Positions 16,411-26,084 of a stretch of 64,000 nucleotides of DNA are shown piece by piece. Within the stretch, counting starts at the first letter, position 1, and every line of letters begins with the position of its first letter. The position numbers and the translations under genes were made by a program. The stretch is taken from positions 45,275 through 109,274 of the forward strand of contig NZ_RKKU01000013.1 of NCBI RefSeq assembly GCF_003797945.1, written 5' to 3'. The notes under the pieces were generated by a model. The model ran no database searches. It saw nothing but the letters and a program-made list of their open reading frames with translations, and was not told where the DNA came from. Source of the DNA: Pseudomonas neustonica (GTDB lineage: Bacteria; Pseudomonadota; Gammaproteobacteria; Pseudomonadales; Pseudomonadaceae).

Positions 16411-16877
16411 AATGACGTCCTCTCACTGTGGGTTGTGCAAAATGTACACACAGATGACCGGCTTATGTCATTAAAGGTTCAAATGTTGCGAGAATAGCGC
16501 GGTATTTCGTCGACTGCGTCACATTAAGGCGCTTGCTTGTGTGTAAAAAATATACGATTTGCCGTCGCTGTTACTTGAGTTTGTTAGCGGGCTGAAGGCG
16601 TTCCAGCACGATCAGCCGCGTTGTTGCTCTGCCGTGGCAAGAGGGCGTTTGGGTCCGTTGCTACTGGGTGTCAGCGGTAGGCCGCTATATGAATAAGCAC
16701 TATGGCTATGCGGCCGAGGTGAGCTATGGGGTAGCGTTCGGGCTGGTGAGAATTCTGATTGGCGCAGCGTTGAGGGTGCTGATGCTGAAAGTAGTGCCGT
16801 CACGCCCCAAAATACCGGGCGCGACGATTATGCTCATCGGACTGTTGCTGGTCGCACTGGACCAATCCTTGTGCGTT
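16411..16877. other. Gene-poor stretch with a possible transporter remnant
   Basis: These 467 bases have no convincing gene. An open frame on the plus strand (about 16689-16901) encodes two hydrophobic stretches (FGLVRILIGAALRVLML and TIMLIGLLLVALDQ), but it lacks a ribosome site and runs into the convergent hydrolase gene. It may be the tail of a decayed membrane protein gene or chance. Confidence 0.35.
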
Positions 16878-17828
16878 TCAGCTAGCCTTGACCCGTTGTA
16901 GTACGCGGCGGATAAAGGCGCTGGTCACGTCTGGTTGGGTGATGGGCAACATGTGCCCCCCGTCAATCAGCTCAAGCTCGGCGCCGGGTAGCGCATCAAC
17001 CAGCGCCTGACCTTGCTCCTGTGGGTTGAGAATCCGGTCCTCGCGGCCATAGAGCACGGCAACCGGAAGGGACAGTGAGCCGTAGGATTGCTGCATGGCA
17101 GGGAGCGAGTCCGGCACGGCGTGCATATCGGTCGAGGCGGATAAAAACTGGCTCGGCCGCATGCCCAGATAACCACCGCCGCGAGTAGGGAAGTCCTTGG
17201 GTACTGCCTCGGGGCCAAAGACAATGTCCATGACCTTTTCCCGGTTGCGAATGGATAGCGGAATAGCCAGCGTCCAACCCACCAGTTTGCGTAGCCACAT
17301 ATAGGGAATGTTCAGCGCGGCGAAGGCCTTCGAGGTTTCGCTTGGCATGTGCGTGAGCGGCGCAACCAGCGCCAGGCCAGACACCTTGTCGGGGTAACGC
17401 AGCGCGGTCGCCAGTGCAACGGCTCCCCCCAGCGAGTGTCCGACCACCAAAGGCTTATCCAGCGCGAGGGCGTCGATCAGCTCGGCTACGATATCGGCCT
17501 GTACGCCAAGGTCGGCAGAGGATCTGGGGTGGCGCACCGAGTAGCCGCTGCCAGGGCGATCGATAGCAATCACCCGGTGATCTTTGGCGATATCACCCAG
17601 CACCTGGTAGCCAAAGTTTTGCGCCACCCCACTGAGGCCGTGAATCATGACAACCGAGGGGCCCTGGCCTTGTTCCAGATAATGTATCTGGTTGCCGCGG
17701 ATGTTGATGAACTTGCCTTCGGGCGGCAGGCCCGCCTCGACGCGTTTGCTGATGAACCAGGTGAACAGGAAAAGCCCGACCAGGACCAGCAGGATAATGA
17801 TAACGATGGCGTTGAATAGATAGCTCAC
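16878..17828 (-). CDS. Membrane-anchored alpha/beta hydrolase
   Basis: A 316-residue alpha/beta hydrolase with an N-terminal membrane anchor (residues 4-26). It has the HGLSG oxyanion segment (63-67), the nucleophile elbow GHSLGG with S132, an acid in YGREDRI (around residue 265) and the catalytic His in DGGHMLP (around 293). It starts at GTG 17828 behind AAGGAAT. It is the last gene of a hydrolase-SDR-monooxygenase operon (28 bp and 15 bp gaps). In that setting it probably hydrolyses the ester or lactone made by the monooxygenase. The exact ester is unknown. Confidence 0.85.
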   Translation of the reverse strand: MSYLFNAIVIIILLVLVGLFLFTWFISKRVEAGLPPEGKFINIRGNQIHYLEQGQGPSVVMIHGLSGVAQNFGYQVLGDIAKDHRVIAIDRPGSGYSVRHPRSSADLGVQADIVAELIDALALDKPLVVGHSLGGAVALATALRYPDKVSGLALVAPLTHMPSETSKAFAALNIPYMWLRKLVGWTLAIPLSIRNREKVMDIVFGPEAVPKDFPTRGGGYLGMRPSQFLSASTDMHAVPDSLPAMQQSYGSLSLPVAVLYGREDRILNPQEQGQALVDALPGAELELIDGGHMLPITQPDVTSAFIRRVLQRVKAS

Positions 17829-17856
17829 GATGTATTCCTTTTACCCTTGTGCGACC

Positions 17857-18672
17857 TTAGTCGTTGCTGGTTGCAATGCCCGGCAGCAAGCGCCAGTAAT
17901 TGACCGGTAGTAGCCGTTCCAGCCAGGAAACAATGCGCGCGTCGTTACCGACCAGAACCCGCGCTTTGTCCCGCTCGATACCGCGCAGGATGATGTGCGC
18001 AGCCTTGCTTGGTGGCATCCGCAGCAGACGCTGTGCGCGGGCAAGTTTGGCCTGCCACTGGGCTTCAGTTTCGCCTTCGGGTGAGCGTGCACTGCTGGCG
18101 ATGGCGGTTGCTACGCCACCCGGATGCACCACGGTCACGCCAACGGAGGTGTCTTTCAACTCGAGACGCAGGGCGTTGGAAAAACCGCGCACTGCAAACT
18201 TACTAGCGCAGTAAGCGGTCTGGCCGGCTGGTGTGATCAGCCCAAACAGGCTGGATATGTTGATAACGCGCGCCGCCGGGCGTTGCTTGAGTAGCGGCAG
18301 GAAAGCGCGACACATGCAGACAACAGCGTCGAAGTTGATCGACATCAGCCAGTCAAAATTCTCGGTGGAGACCTGGTCAAAGTTGCCGCCGAGCGCGACA
18401 CCGGCATTATTGATCAGCAGATCTACCTTGCCATGCTCGGCCATTACTGCCTCGGGCAGCGCAGCGACGGCCTCGCGATCTGCTACATTCAGGCGGTGCT
18501 CACTGACCCTGACGCCCAGCGCACGAGCTTGTGCGGCTGTTTCGGCGAGGGCATCGGTGTTCAGGTCGGCCAGTGCCAAATGGCAGTTTTTTTGCGCCAG
18601 GGCTAAAGCCAGAGCGCGACCAATGCCGCTCCCGGCACCGGTTAATACGGCAACACAGTCGTTGATCTGCAT
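17857..18672 (-). CDS. Short-chain dehydrogenase/reductase
   Basis: A 271-residue classical SDR with TGAGSGIG (11-18), NNAG (near 89) and the catalytic YCASK (near 160). The C-terminal extension contains LLPVNYWRLLPG, typical of SDRs found beside flavin monooxygenases. ALADLNTDA after the second strand suggests NAD specificity. AAGGAT precedes the ATG. It lies in the middle of an operon with the monooxygenase upstream and the hydrolase downstream, so it probably oxidises an alcohol to the ketone that the monooxygenase then attacks, or the product alcohol. Confidence 0.85.
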   Translation of the reverse strand: MQINDCVAVLTGAGSGIGRALALALAQKNCHLALADLNTDALAETAAQARALGVRVSEHRLNVADREAVAALPEAVMAEHGKVDLLINNAGVALGGNFDQVSTENFDWLMSINFDAVVCMCRAFLPLLKQRPAARVINISSLFGLITPAGQTAYCASKFAVRGFSNALRLELKDTSVGVTVVHPGGVATAIASSARSPEGETEAQWQAKLARAQRLLRMPPSKAAHIILRGIERDKARVLVGNDARIVSWLERLLPVNYWRLLPGIATSND

Positions 18673-18687
18673 GTTTTATTATCCTTG

Positions 18688-20163
18688 TTATTGAAACTGC
18701 ATCACGCCGTCATCCACCCGGCCGTACTGGATGGTCATTTTGTCCGCCAGGTAATTTTGATGGACCTGCCACGGCTTACGATCACCCTGCTTGGGCAGCA
18801 TGCCTTCGGCGCGCTGTACATAGCCAGAGGTGAAGTCCAGGAACGGCTGCACGTTAACCGCTGGATCGCGACGCGGCACCGCCATGCGATAACCCTTGCT
18901 GTCCATGTAACGCAGCAGGCGACAGGTGTAGTTGGACGTCAGCTCGGCCTTGAGCGTCCAGGAGGCATTGGTGTAACCGAAGGTGAGTATCAGGTTGGGA
19001 ATGTCGCTCAGCATCATGCCCTTGTAGGACATGCGCTCGCCAAAAACGACGTCTTCGCCGTCGACCTTGATCTGTACGTCGCCCATGGCGTTCAGCTTCA
19101 AACCGGTAGCGGTAACAATGATGTCGGCTTCCAGCTCTTCACCTGAAGTCAGACGTATACCTTTCTCGGTGAAAGACTCGATGGTGTCGGTCACGACCGA
19201 GGCGCGGCCAGCACGAATGTCATGAAATAGATCGCCATCGGGTACCGCGCACAGGCGTTGATCCCAGGGCTTGTAGGAGGGCGTGAAGTGCTTCATATCA
19301 ATGCCTGCACCGACCTGTGCCTTGGCCATCTGCAGCAGTCGATCCTTGAACATGTCAGGCTTGTTGCGCGCGATGCGGTAAAAGAAGGAGCCAACGAGTA
19401 CGTTTTTCCAGCGCGTGAGGCGGTGCGCGGTTGGCATAGGTAGCCATTTTTGCAACGACTGGGCAATGCCATCACTAAGCGGACGACTCACTACATAGCT
19501 GGGTGAGCGCTGCAGCATGGTGACATGCGCGGCTGTTTGGGCCATGGCCGGAACCAGAGTGACTGCGGTGGCGCCGCTGCCGATAACAACCACGCGCTTG
19601 CCGGCGTAGTCCAGGTCAGTTGGCCAGAATTGCGGATGTACTATCTGGCCAGCAAACGCCTGCTCATTGGGGAATTCCGGTCGGTAGCCCTCATCGTAAC
19701 TGTAGTAACCAGCGCAGACCGACAGCAGGCGGGCCTGAAAGGACTCCTCCTGCTCATTGCCTTGTGCATCCGTGGCAATGGCGGTTACCGTCCACAGCGC
19801 CGCGTCGCTGGACCAGCTGGCATGGGTAACCTTGCGCTTGAAGCGGATGTTGTGGGTGATGCCTGATTCGTCGGCAAGATCTTCAATGTAATCCTTGATG
19901 TCAGCACCGTCGGCTATCGCCTTACGATGGGTCCAGGGCTTGTAGCTGTAGCTCAGGGTGTACATGTCGGAGTCGGAACGAATACCCGGATAACGAAACA
20001 GATCCCAGGTACCGCCGATGGCGTCGCGGCGTTCAAGGATGCGGTAACGTTTATCGGGGCACTGGTCGGTCAACGCGCGGGCGGCGCCTATGCCAGACAA
20101 GCCGGCACCAATAATCAAGACGTCCAGCGGGGCAGGTGCAAATTGTTGTTGTAATGCGCTCAT
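18688..20163 (-). CDS. Flavin-binding (Baeyer-Villiger type) monooxygenase
   Basis: A protein of about 491 residues. It has an FAD-binding IIGAGLSGIG (17-26), the NADPH-binding VVIGSGATAVTL (around residue 190), and the ATGLKL near residue 345. The region RYPGIRSDSDMYTLSYSY is a hallmark of EtaA-like Baeyer-Villiger monooxygenases, which insert oxygen into ketones or oxidise thioamides. I chose the ATG at 20163 because AGGGA lies seven bases before it; the ATG at 20169 is too close to that site. It is first in an operon with an SDR and a hydrolase, a set able to convert secondary alcohols or ketones to esters and then acid plus alcohol. The divergent TetR gene probably controls it. Confidence 0.88.
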   Translation of the reverse strand: MSALQQQFAPAPLDVLIIGAGLSGIGAARALTDQCPDKRYRILERRDAIGGTWDLFRYPGIRSDSDMYTLSYSYKPWTHRKAIADGADIKDYIEDLADESGITHNIRFKRKVTHASWSSDAALWTVTAIATDAQGNEQEESFQARLLSVCAGYYSYDEGYRPEFPNEQAFAGQIVHPQFWPTDLDYAGKRVVVIGSGATAVTLVPAMAQTAAHVTMLQRSPSYVVSRPLSDGIAQSLQKWLPMPTAHRLTRWKNVLVGSFFYRIARNKPDMFKDRLLQMAKAQVGAGIDMKHFTPSYKPWDQRLCAVPDGDLFHDIRAGRASVVTDTIESFTEKGIRLTSGEELEADIIVTATGLKLNAMGDVQIKVDGEDVVFGERMSYKGMMLSDIPNLILTFGYTNASWTLKAELTSNYTCRLLRYMDSKGYRMAVPRRDPAVNVQPFLDFTSGYVQRAEGMLPKQGDRKPWQVHQNYLADKMTIQYGRVDDGVMQFQ

Positions 20164-20189
20164 GGTCATATCCCTGCTATAGGTTGTGG

Positions 20190-20233
20190 TGACAATCTAG
20201 ATTGTCATATATGATTTGGCAATACCTATTGTC
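20190..20233. promoter_or_regulatory. TetR operator pair between divergent genes
   Basis: TGACAATCTAGATTGTCA at 20190-20207 is a perfect 18-bp palindrome. A second, imperfect copy GGCAATACCTATTGTC lies at 20218-20233. Both share the half-site ACAAT/ATTGT-C. They sit in the 82-base gap between the monooxygenase start and the tetR start, the usual position for autoregulation plus control of the operon. Confidence 0.8.
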
Positions 20234-20245
20234 AGAATTCACTTC

Positions 20246-20854
20246 ATGAATACAGCCACTACTGCCAAGCGTCGTTATCGCGGGTCCGCCGTTGAAGAGC
20301 GCCGCGCGCAACGCCGTCAGCAATTGATTGATGCCGCCATCGAGGTATACGGCAGTAACGGCTACCGTCATTCCGGCGTCAAGCAGGTATGTGATGCGGC
20401 AGGGCTAACCCAGCGCTATTTCTATGAATCGTTCGGTCACAGCGATGAGCTATTGATTGCTGCCTATGAACAGGCCGCGCGCAGCGTGCGCGAAAGCAAT
20501 ATGGCTGCCGCAGAGGCGGTGGGCAGTGATCGGGTGGTCAGAAGCCGGGCCATGTTGTTTGACTACTTTCAAAAGATGAAAGATGAGCCCAATCTGGCAC
20601 GCCTGCTGCTGACCGATATTCGGGGCATTAGCCCGCAGGTGGATCGTGCGATTGATGATGCATTGCGTGCCAGCAGTGATGACATGACGCGCGCGCTAGC
20701 CAAGCCCGGGCAACAGTTTGATGAAATGTTGCAGGCGGGTATTTTGGGCGGCGTTATCCATATTGCGCTGCACTGGATGGCCAGGGGGTGTGACGTGCCG
20801 TTAGAGCAGGTCACTGAAACCGCTCTCAAACTGGGTGTGGCGTTGCTGGATTAA
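20246..20854 (+). CDS. TetR family transcriptional regulator
   Basis: A protein of about 202 residues with a TetR helix-turn-helix near residues 20-68: RRQQLIDAAIEVYGSNGYR, then VKQVCDAAGLTQRYFYESFG. The C-terminal ligand-binding domain has no distinctive name. I chose the ATG at 20246, because the upstream TTG frame would run through the operator. It is divergent from the monooxygenase-SDR-hydrolase operon, with two palindromic operators between, so it is most likely the local repressor, released by the substrate or an intermediate. It ends at a strong bidirectional terminator shared with acnB. Confidence 0.88.
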   Translation: MNTATTAKRRYRGSAVEERRAQRRQQLIDAAIEVYGSNGYRHSGVKQVCDAAGLTQRYFYESFGHSDELLIAAYEQAARSVRESNMAAAEAVGSDRVVRSRAMLFDYFQKMKDEPNLARLLLTDIRGISPQVDRAIDDALRASSDDMTRALAKPGQQFDEMLQAGILGGVIHIALHWMARGCDVPLEQVTETALKLGVALLD

Positions 20855-20900
20855 CGGTGTTGTTTTGTTTCGCCAGCATGGCTGCCTGAACGTCAGGCAT

Positions 20901-20932
20901 AAAAAAGCCCCGCATCAAGCGGGGCTTTTTTT
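20901..20932. terminator. Bidirectional terminator between tetR and acnB
   Basis: AAAAAAGCCCCG-catcaa-CGGGGCTTTTTT is almost fully symmetric, with T runs on both strands, so it serves both converging genes. Confidence 0.92.
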
Positions 20933-20943
20933 CGGGCCTGTTA

Positions 20944-23538
20944 TCAGATCTGAGCGACCGGAATGGACGCTGCAGCTTTCTGGTAAGACTCGATTTCGTT
21001 GAAGTTCATGTAGCGATAGACGTCAGCCGACATGCTGTCGATCTGTGCGGCGTAGCCCATGTATTCCTCAACGGTCGGCAGCTTGCCCAGAATAGAGGCA
21101 ACCGATGCCAGTTCGGCAGATGCCAGGAAGACGTCAGCGCCATCACCCAAACGGTTCGGGAAGTTCCGTGTGGAGGTGGAGACAACAGTCGACTTGGCAG
21201 CAACGCGCGCCTGGTTACCCATGCACAGCGAGCAGCCGGGCATTTCCATGCGTGCGCCAGCTTTGCCGTAGATGCCGTAGTAGCCTTCTTCGGTCAGCTG
21301 ATACTGATCCATCTTGGTTGGCGGTGCCAGCCACAGACGAGTCGGCAGCGCGCCCTTGTTCTTCTCGAGCAGCTTACCCGCGGCGCGGAAGTGACCGATG
21401 TTGGTCATGCACGAACCGATAAAGACTTCATCGATTTTCTGGCCAGCAACGTCAGACAGCAGACGAGCATCGTCTGGATCGTTAGGTGCGCACAGAACCG
21501 GCTCTTTAATATCAGCCAGATCGATTTCGATCACGGTTGAGTACTCGGCGTCAGCGTCAGCTTTCATCAGCTTGGGATCGGCCAGCCATGCTTCCATGGC
21601 CTGAGCACGACGCTCAAGGGTGCGTGGGTCCTGGTAGCCGTTGGCAATCATCCAGCGCAGCAGGACGATGTTGGACTTCAGGTACTCGGCAACCGACTCT
21701 TCGCTCAGGTTGATAGTACAACCGGCAGCGGAGCGCTCGGCAGAGGCGTCAGACAGCTCGAACGCTTGCTCGGCAGTCAAATGCTCCAGACCTTCGATCT
21801 CGAGGATGCGGCCAGAGAAGATGTTCTTCTTGCCTTTCTTCTCGACGGTCAGGTGACCTTGCTGGATAGCAAAGTAAGGGATCGCATGTACCAGATCACG
21901 CAGGGTGATGCCGGGCTGCATTTTGCCCTTGAAGCGAACCAGAACGGATTCCGGCATGTCCAGCGGCATAACGCCAGTAGCTGCAGCGAAGGCAACCAGG
22001 CCAGAACCGGCAGGGAAGGAGATACCCATCGGGAAGCGGGTGTGCGAATCACCACCGGTGCCGACGGTGTCGGGCAGCAGCATGCGGTTCAACCAGCTGT
22101 GGATGATGCCGTCACCCGGACGCAGCGCAACGCCACCACGGTTGTGGATGAAGTCGGGCAGGGTGTGGTGAGTGGTCACGTCGATTGGCTTGGGGTAAGC
22201 CGCAGTGTGACAGAAAGACTGCATAACCAGATCAGCCGAGAAGCCAAGGCAAGCCAGGTCTTTCAGCTCGTCGCGGGTCATCGGGCCAGTGGTGTCCTGA
22301 GAACCCACGGTGGTCATCTTCGGCTCGCAATAGGTGCCGGGGCGGATGCCTTCGACGCCACATGCCTTGCCGACCATCTTCTGCGCCAGGGTATAACCCT
22401 TGGTGCTTTCAGCGGGCGGTACCGGCTTGCGGAACAGATCAGAAGGAGACATGCCCATTTCGGTACGGGCTTTCTCGGTCAGACCACGACCAATGATCAG
22501 AGGAATACGGCCGCCAGCGCGGACTTCATCCAGCAGTACCTGGGTTTTCAGTTCGAATGTGGTGATGACTTCGTCAGTACCGTGCTTGCAGACTTTGCCT
22601 TCGTACGGATAAACGTCGATCACGTCGCCGGTGTTCATTTCGGAAACATCGAACTCGATCGGCAGTGCGCCGGCATCTTCCATGGTGTTGTAGAAGATAG
22701 GTGCGATCTTGTTACCGAAGCAGAAGCCGCCAGCGCGCTTGTTGGGCACATACGGGATGTCGTCACCGAAGAACCACAGTACGGAGTTGGTAGCAGACTT
22801 GCGTGAAGAACCGGTACCCACAACGTCGCCAACGTAGGCAACCGGGAAGCCATTGGCTTTCAGTTCTTCGATTTGCTTCAGCGGACCAGTAACGCCTTGC
22901 TCCATTGGCTCGATGCCTTCACGGGCCATTTTCAGCATAGCCAGTGCGTGCAGCGGGATGTCGGGGCGTGACCAGGCGTCAGGTGCTGGCGACAGGTCGT
23001 CGGTATTGGTTTCGCCGGTGACCTTGAATACGCTCAGGCTGATTTTGTCAGCCAGCGTTGGGCGATTGGTGAACCACTCGCCGGCAGCCCAGGATTGCAT
23101 GACGGCTTCAGCGTTGGCGTTGCCTTTCTTGGCGCGGTCAGCAACGTCGTGGAAAGCATCAAACATCAGCAGCGTGTGCTTCAGTTCTTTTGCGGCAGCT
23201 GAGGACAAATCAGCATCATCCAGCAGCTCAACCAGAGTGGCGATGTTGTAACCGCCCTGCATGGTGCCGAGCAGTTCAACAGCGCGCAGCTTGGTCAGCA
23301 GTGGGGAAGTTGCTTCGCCTTTGGCGACGGCGGAAAGAAAGCCGGCCTTGACGTAAGCGGCTTCGTCAACGCCCGGTGGGACGCGGTTGGTAAGCAGATC
23401 AAGCAGGAACTCTTCTTCGCCAGCTGGCGGGTTCTTCAGCAGATCTACCAGACCAGCGGTTTGTTCAGCGTTCAGCGGCTGAGGCACGATACCCAGGGCC
23501 GCGCGCTCTTCAACGTGTTTGCGATAGGCTTCAAGCAC
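20944..23538 (-). CDS. acnB: Aconitate hydratase B
   Basis: A protein of about 864 residues, the full AcnB length. It isomerises citrate to isocitrate through aconitate in the TCA cycle with a 4Fe-4S cluster, and AcnB types also process 2-methylaconitate and bind RNA when the cluster is lost. The N-terminus matches AcnB ([13 protein letters not shown], then [25 protein letters not shown]). Cluster ligands appear in [13 protein letters not shown] and [11 protein letters not shown] chose GTG at 23538, since AcnB begins at LEAYRKH and GAGGG lies upstream; the ATG at 23553 adds five residues. The adjacent DUF1289 and Usp genes repeat the Pseudomonas order. A large stem-loop sits in its leader. 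Confidence 0.97.
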   Translation of the reverse strand: MLEAYRKHVEERAALGIVPQPLNAEQTAGLVDLLKNPPAGEEEFLLDLLTNRVPPGVDEAAYVKAGFLSAVAKGEATSPLLTKLRAVELLGTMQGGYNIATLVELLDDADLSSAAAKELKHTLLMFDAFHDVADRAKKGNANAEAVMQSWAAGEWFTNRPTLADKISLSVFKVTGETNTDDLSPAPDAWSRPDIPLHALAMLKMAREGIEPMEQGVTGPLKQIEELKANGFPVAYVGDVVGTGSSRKSATNSVLWFFGDDIPYVPNKRAGGFCFGNKIAPIFYNTMEDAGALPIEFDVSEMNTGDVIDVYPYEGKVCKHGTDEVITTFELKTQVLLDEVRAGGRIPLIIGRGLTEKARTEMGMSPSDLFRKPVPPAESTKGYTLAQKMVGKACGVEGIRPGTYCEPKMTTVGSQDTTGPMTRDELKDLACLGFSADLVMQSFCHTAAYPKPIDVTTHHTLPDFIHNRGGVALRPGDGIIHSWLNRMLLPDTVGTGGDSHTRFPMGISFPAGSGLVAFAAATGVMPLDMPESVLVRFKGKMQPGITLRDLVHAIPYFAIQQGHLTVEKKGKKNIFSGRILEIEGLEHLTAEQAFELSDASAERSAAGCTINLSEESVAEYLKSNIVLLRWMIANGYQDPRTLERRAQAMEAWLADPKLMKADADAEYSTVIEIDLADIKEPVLCAPNDPDDARLLSDVAGQKIDEVFIGSCMTNIGHFRAAGKLLEKNKGALPTRLWLAPPTKMDQYQLTEEGYYGIYGKAGARMEMPGCSLCMGNQARVAAKSTVVSTSTRNFPNRLGDGADVFLASAELASVASILGKLPTVEEYMGYAAQIDSMSADVYRYMNFNEIESYQKAAASIPVAQI

Positions 23539-23597
23539 AATTATTACCCTCATCAGTCTGTTCCGTACATGACAGAACGGTCATCCTCTCGGATCCC

Positions 23598-23648
23598 GGG
23601 AAGCACTGAATAAGCATCTTGGGTAAAGGGAGTTATTCAGTGCTTCCC
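23598..23648 (-). promoter_or_regulatory. Long stem-loop in the acnB leader
   Basis: A perfect 16-bp inverted repeat (GGGAAGCACTGAATAA and its complement, 23598-23613 and 23633-23648) encloses a 19-base loop about 60 bases upstream of the acnB start. On RNA it would form a stable hairpin with no T run after it, so a terminator is unlikely. It could be a leader control element, an iron-responsive RNA site, an operator or a mobile-repeat footprint. The remainder of the 385-base gap (23539-23923) shows no gene. Confidence 0.75.
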
Positions 23649-23923
23649 TGTATGCCGACAATAAGACTGGTACAAACGAACGCCCGATATAGTGGGGGGC
23701 AACCTGGGTAACTGGGTTGGCAGATACGGAACGGGTTGCGGGCAAACGCCTGAGACACAGCCCTTACGGCGGGGTGATTCTACAGTAAGCAGGGGGGTAA
23801 GTTAAGTTATGGATGCATTCTTGCCACGTTGCGATGCTGACCGGACAGTCTCATTGGGAATAGGCCGTGGCTGGTTTAGTATAGACGCTCGCCCGATTCG
23901 CCTAGCTGACTCAGAGAAACCGG

Positions 23924-24376
23924 ATGTCCGATCTGCCTGACTACACTCGTACTACGCCTTGTATAGGCCTTTGCTCTACCGTCTACGGGGATCTGGTGTG
24001 CCGTGGTTGCAAACGTTTTAGTCACGAAATTATTGACTGGAATCGCTACGATCATCAGCAAAAGGCAGCGGTCTGGCAGCGGCTGGAGCAATTGCTTGAG
24101 CAAGTGGTGCTGTCACGTATTGAGGTTGTGTCAGTGGTGGCGCTGCATGGCGCACTGGAGCGACTGCAGATAAAAGCACCGCGAGAGGCTTCCTTGGCAT
24201 TGCAGGTGCTGCGATTGATTCCTCGCCTGCAGGACGATGGCCTGGAAACGAGTGGTTTGCGATTGCGTCGGCATTGTGCGGGCCTGAGCCTGAAGCAGTT
24301 GCGCGATGAATTGGATTCGGCCTATTTCGACCTGTCCAGCGCTTACCATGAGCGCCGTATCGGCACTGCAGGGTAA
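23924..24376 (+). CDS. DUF1289 protein
   Basis: A 150-residue protein whose first 60 residues are the DUF1289 domain: TPCIGLCSTVYGDLVCRGCKRFSHEIIDW. The four Cys (13, 17, 26, 29) probably bind a metal or Fe-S cluster. The C-terminal 85 residues are helical and not recognised. The gene neighbours acnB and a Usp gene as in P. aeruginosa (from memory PA1787-PA1789). Function is not established; the linkage with acnB may point to Fe-S or TCA regulation, but that is inference. Confidence 0.85.
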   Translation: MSDLPDYTRTTPCIGLCSTVYGDLVCRGCKRFSHEIIDWNRYDHQQKAAVWQRLEQLLEQVVLSRIEVVSVVALHGALERLQIKAPREASLALQVLRLIPRLQDDGLETSGLRLRRHCAGLSLKQLRDELDSAYFDLSSAYHERRIGTAG

Positions 24377-24392
24377 GCGCGAACGCTCAGGT

Positions 24393-25253
24393 CTACTTTT
24401 CCAGCAATGATTCCAGATGATCGAGTGTGTCGTCGGGCTTGAGCACCAATACATCGGTATTGAGCTGATCAAGCACGACTTCGGCGGTATTGCCAATCAG
24501 CGCGCCGGCAATGCCTTTGCGGCCGACGGTGCCGATCACGGTAACGCTAGCGCCAATCTTGTTGGCAACGAAGGGGATCAGCGTGTCTGCTGGTCCTTCA
24601 TCAATGTGCAGGCGGTCCTGGGTGATTGCATACTTGTTCAGGTACTCTGCGGAGGCATCCTGATAACTGCAGGCGATAGTTTCGCGCAGCTGAAAGGTTG
24701 GGTCGGCAGAGGACAGCATGGGCGCCGGGTGAGCACTGATCAGATGCAGTGCGCCGTCGATCATCTCGCTTATCTCGGCAGCGTGGCTAACGATGGTGTC
24801 GTGCAGCACGTGGTGCTGATCGTCGTGGTTGCCCAGGTCGATGGCGGCCAGTACATTGCCCTTGATCCAGCTCTCGCTGTTTTTCACCATCAATACCGGC
24901 GCGGGACAGTAGCGCAGTAACTTCCAGTCTTCAGGGGTAAGTAGCGCCTTGCGCAGCGCGCTATCGGGCAGATGTTGCTTGACTACCAAGCCGCAGCCTT
25001 CACGCACTACGGTGCGATTGATTGTTTCGGTAAGTCCGTTGTGCCAGCTTTGGCTAAAGCCACAGGTGATCCCTGCCGCTTTCATCTGATCGGCTAGCTC
25101 CTGCAGCAGCGGCGTATAGTCTTCGCGATTCTCGCAAACCAGCAGATGCAGTTCGGATTCGATGAAACTCGCAATCAATGATGCGCGCTTTAAAGCAACC
25201 TGCTCGGTCTGCGATGGATCAATGACAACCAGAATACGTTTGACTGCTTGCAT
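24393..25253 (-). CDS. Universal stress protein, two Usp domains
   Basis: A 286-residue tandem Usp protein (UspE-like size). Domain 1 runs from about residue 4 (KRILVVIDPSQTEQ) to 140, domain 2 from about 150 to 280. Domain 2 holds the ATP-binding pattern VIGTVGRKGIAGALIGNTAE (GxxG followed by GN-T/S). Domain 1 lacks this pattern. Such proteins help survival under energy limitation and oxidative or membrane stress. It converges on the DUF1289 gene with only a 16-base gap, so the 3' ends of their transcripts may overlap. Confidence 0.88.
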   Translation of the reverse strand: MQAVKRILVVIDPSQTEQVALKRASLIASFIESELHLLVCENREDYTPLLQELADQMKAAGITCGFSQSWHNGLTETINRTVVREGCGLVVKQHLPDSALRKALLTPEDWKLLRYCPAPVLMVKNSESWIKGNVLAAIDLGNHDDQHHVLHDTIVSHAAEISEMIDGALHLISAHPAPMLSSADPTFQLRETIACSYQDASAEYLNKYAITQDRLHIDEGPADTLIPFVANKIGASVTVIGTVGRKGIAGALIGNTAEVVLDQLNTDVLVLKPDDTLDHLESLLEK

Positions 25254-25413
25254 GGCGTTCTCCTTGTTTTAGCCTGTGGCGGTAACTGTGTGTCTGGCTT
25301 CAATGTAGCCCGTTTTCACTGCGATAGCATTGATTCAAGTCTATACAGGCGGCTGATAACACTGCCCAAACAGGTATACTGTGCCGCATTAATACTGCCA
25401 CGAACAGATTGCC

Positions 25414-26013
25414 ATGCTGCCCGATGAACTTGTTGCCTTTTTACCCTGTGCCACCCCGGATGCCTGGGTTGAGCAAGCGCTTGCCCACCCGCAGGAGCTG
25501 CTGATTGATCATGCAAACTGCGAGAAAAAAGCGGCCTCGACTGCACTTAATCTGATGTTTCGCTATATAGATAAGCCGGATCTGCTGCAGAAAATGTCGC
25601 GCCTGGCGCGTGAAGAGTTGCGCCATTTCGAGCAGGTGATAGCGCTAATGACCAAGCGCGGGGTGACGTACCGTGGGTTATCTGCCAGCCATTACGCGCA
25701 GCGCTTGCGTCAGCATGTGCGGACCGTGGAACCAGGGCGGCTGGTTGATACCCTTATTGTTGGCGCCTTTATTGAGGCACGTTCCTGTGAGCGTTTTGCC
25801 AAGCTGGCCCCGCATCTGGACGAGGAGCTTGGCGATTTCTATCGGTCGCTACTGAAGTCCGAAGCGCGGCATTATCAGGACTATCTGAAGCTGGCGCATA
25901 GCTACGCCGCTGGCCCTATCGATGACCGAATTGCGCTCTTTTCCGAGCAGGAGGCGCAGGCGGTGCTGGCCGATGACCAGGAGTTTCGTTTTCACAGTGG
26001 TGTGGCGGCCTGA
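25414..26013 (+). CDS. miaE: tRNA-(ms2io6A)-hydroxylase
   Basis: A 199-residue non-haem diiron enzyme that hydroxylates the isopentenyl side chain of ms2i6A at tRNA position 37. Diiron ligands are visible in HANCEKKAAS (around 37-46), REELRHFEQV (around 68-77), EARSCERF (around 120-127) and KSEARHYQDY (around 149-158), the ferritin-like four-helix pattern. Length matches MiaE. It is divergent from the Usp gene across a 160-base gap that must hold both promoters. The enzyme needs O2, so it fits an aerobic host. Confidence 0.9.
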   Translation: MLPDELVAFLPCATPDAWVEQALAHPQELLIDHANCEKKAASTALNLMFRYIDKPDLLQKMSRLAREELRHFEQVIALMTKRGVTYRGLSASHYAQRLRQHVRTVEPGRLVDTLIVGAFIEARSCERFAKLAPHLDEELGDFYRSLLKSEARHYQDYLKLAHSYAAGPIDDRIALFSEQEAQAVLADDQEFRFHSGVAA

Positions 26014-26084
26014 TAGGCTGCAACATTATCGCGATCATGCCGCCTATGGCATGGCTGCTTTCTCTTAATTGCGGGAGTGATTTA

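Noticed and set aside
16668..16901. A real small transporter gene
   Set aside because: There is no ribosome site, it overlaps the convergent hydrolase gene, and its hydrophobic parts match no family; I list it only as a possible remnant within the gap.
21766..22806. A 346-codon plus-strand open frame inside acnB
   Set aside because: It is antisense to a fully conserved gene; the length is due to high GC at codon third positions and the translation has no domain features.
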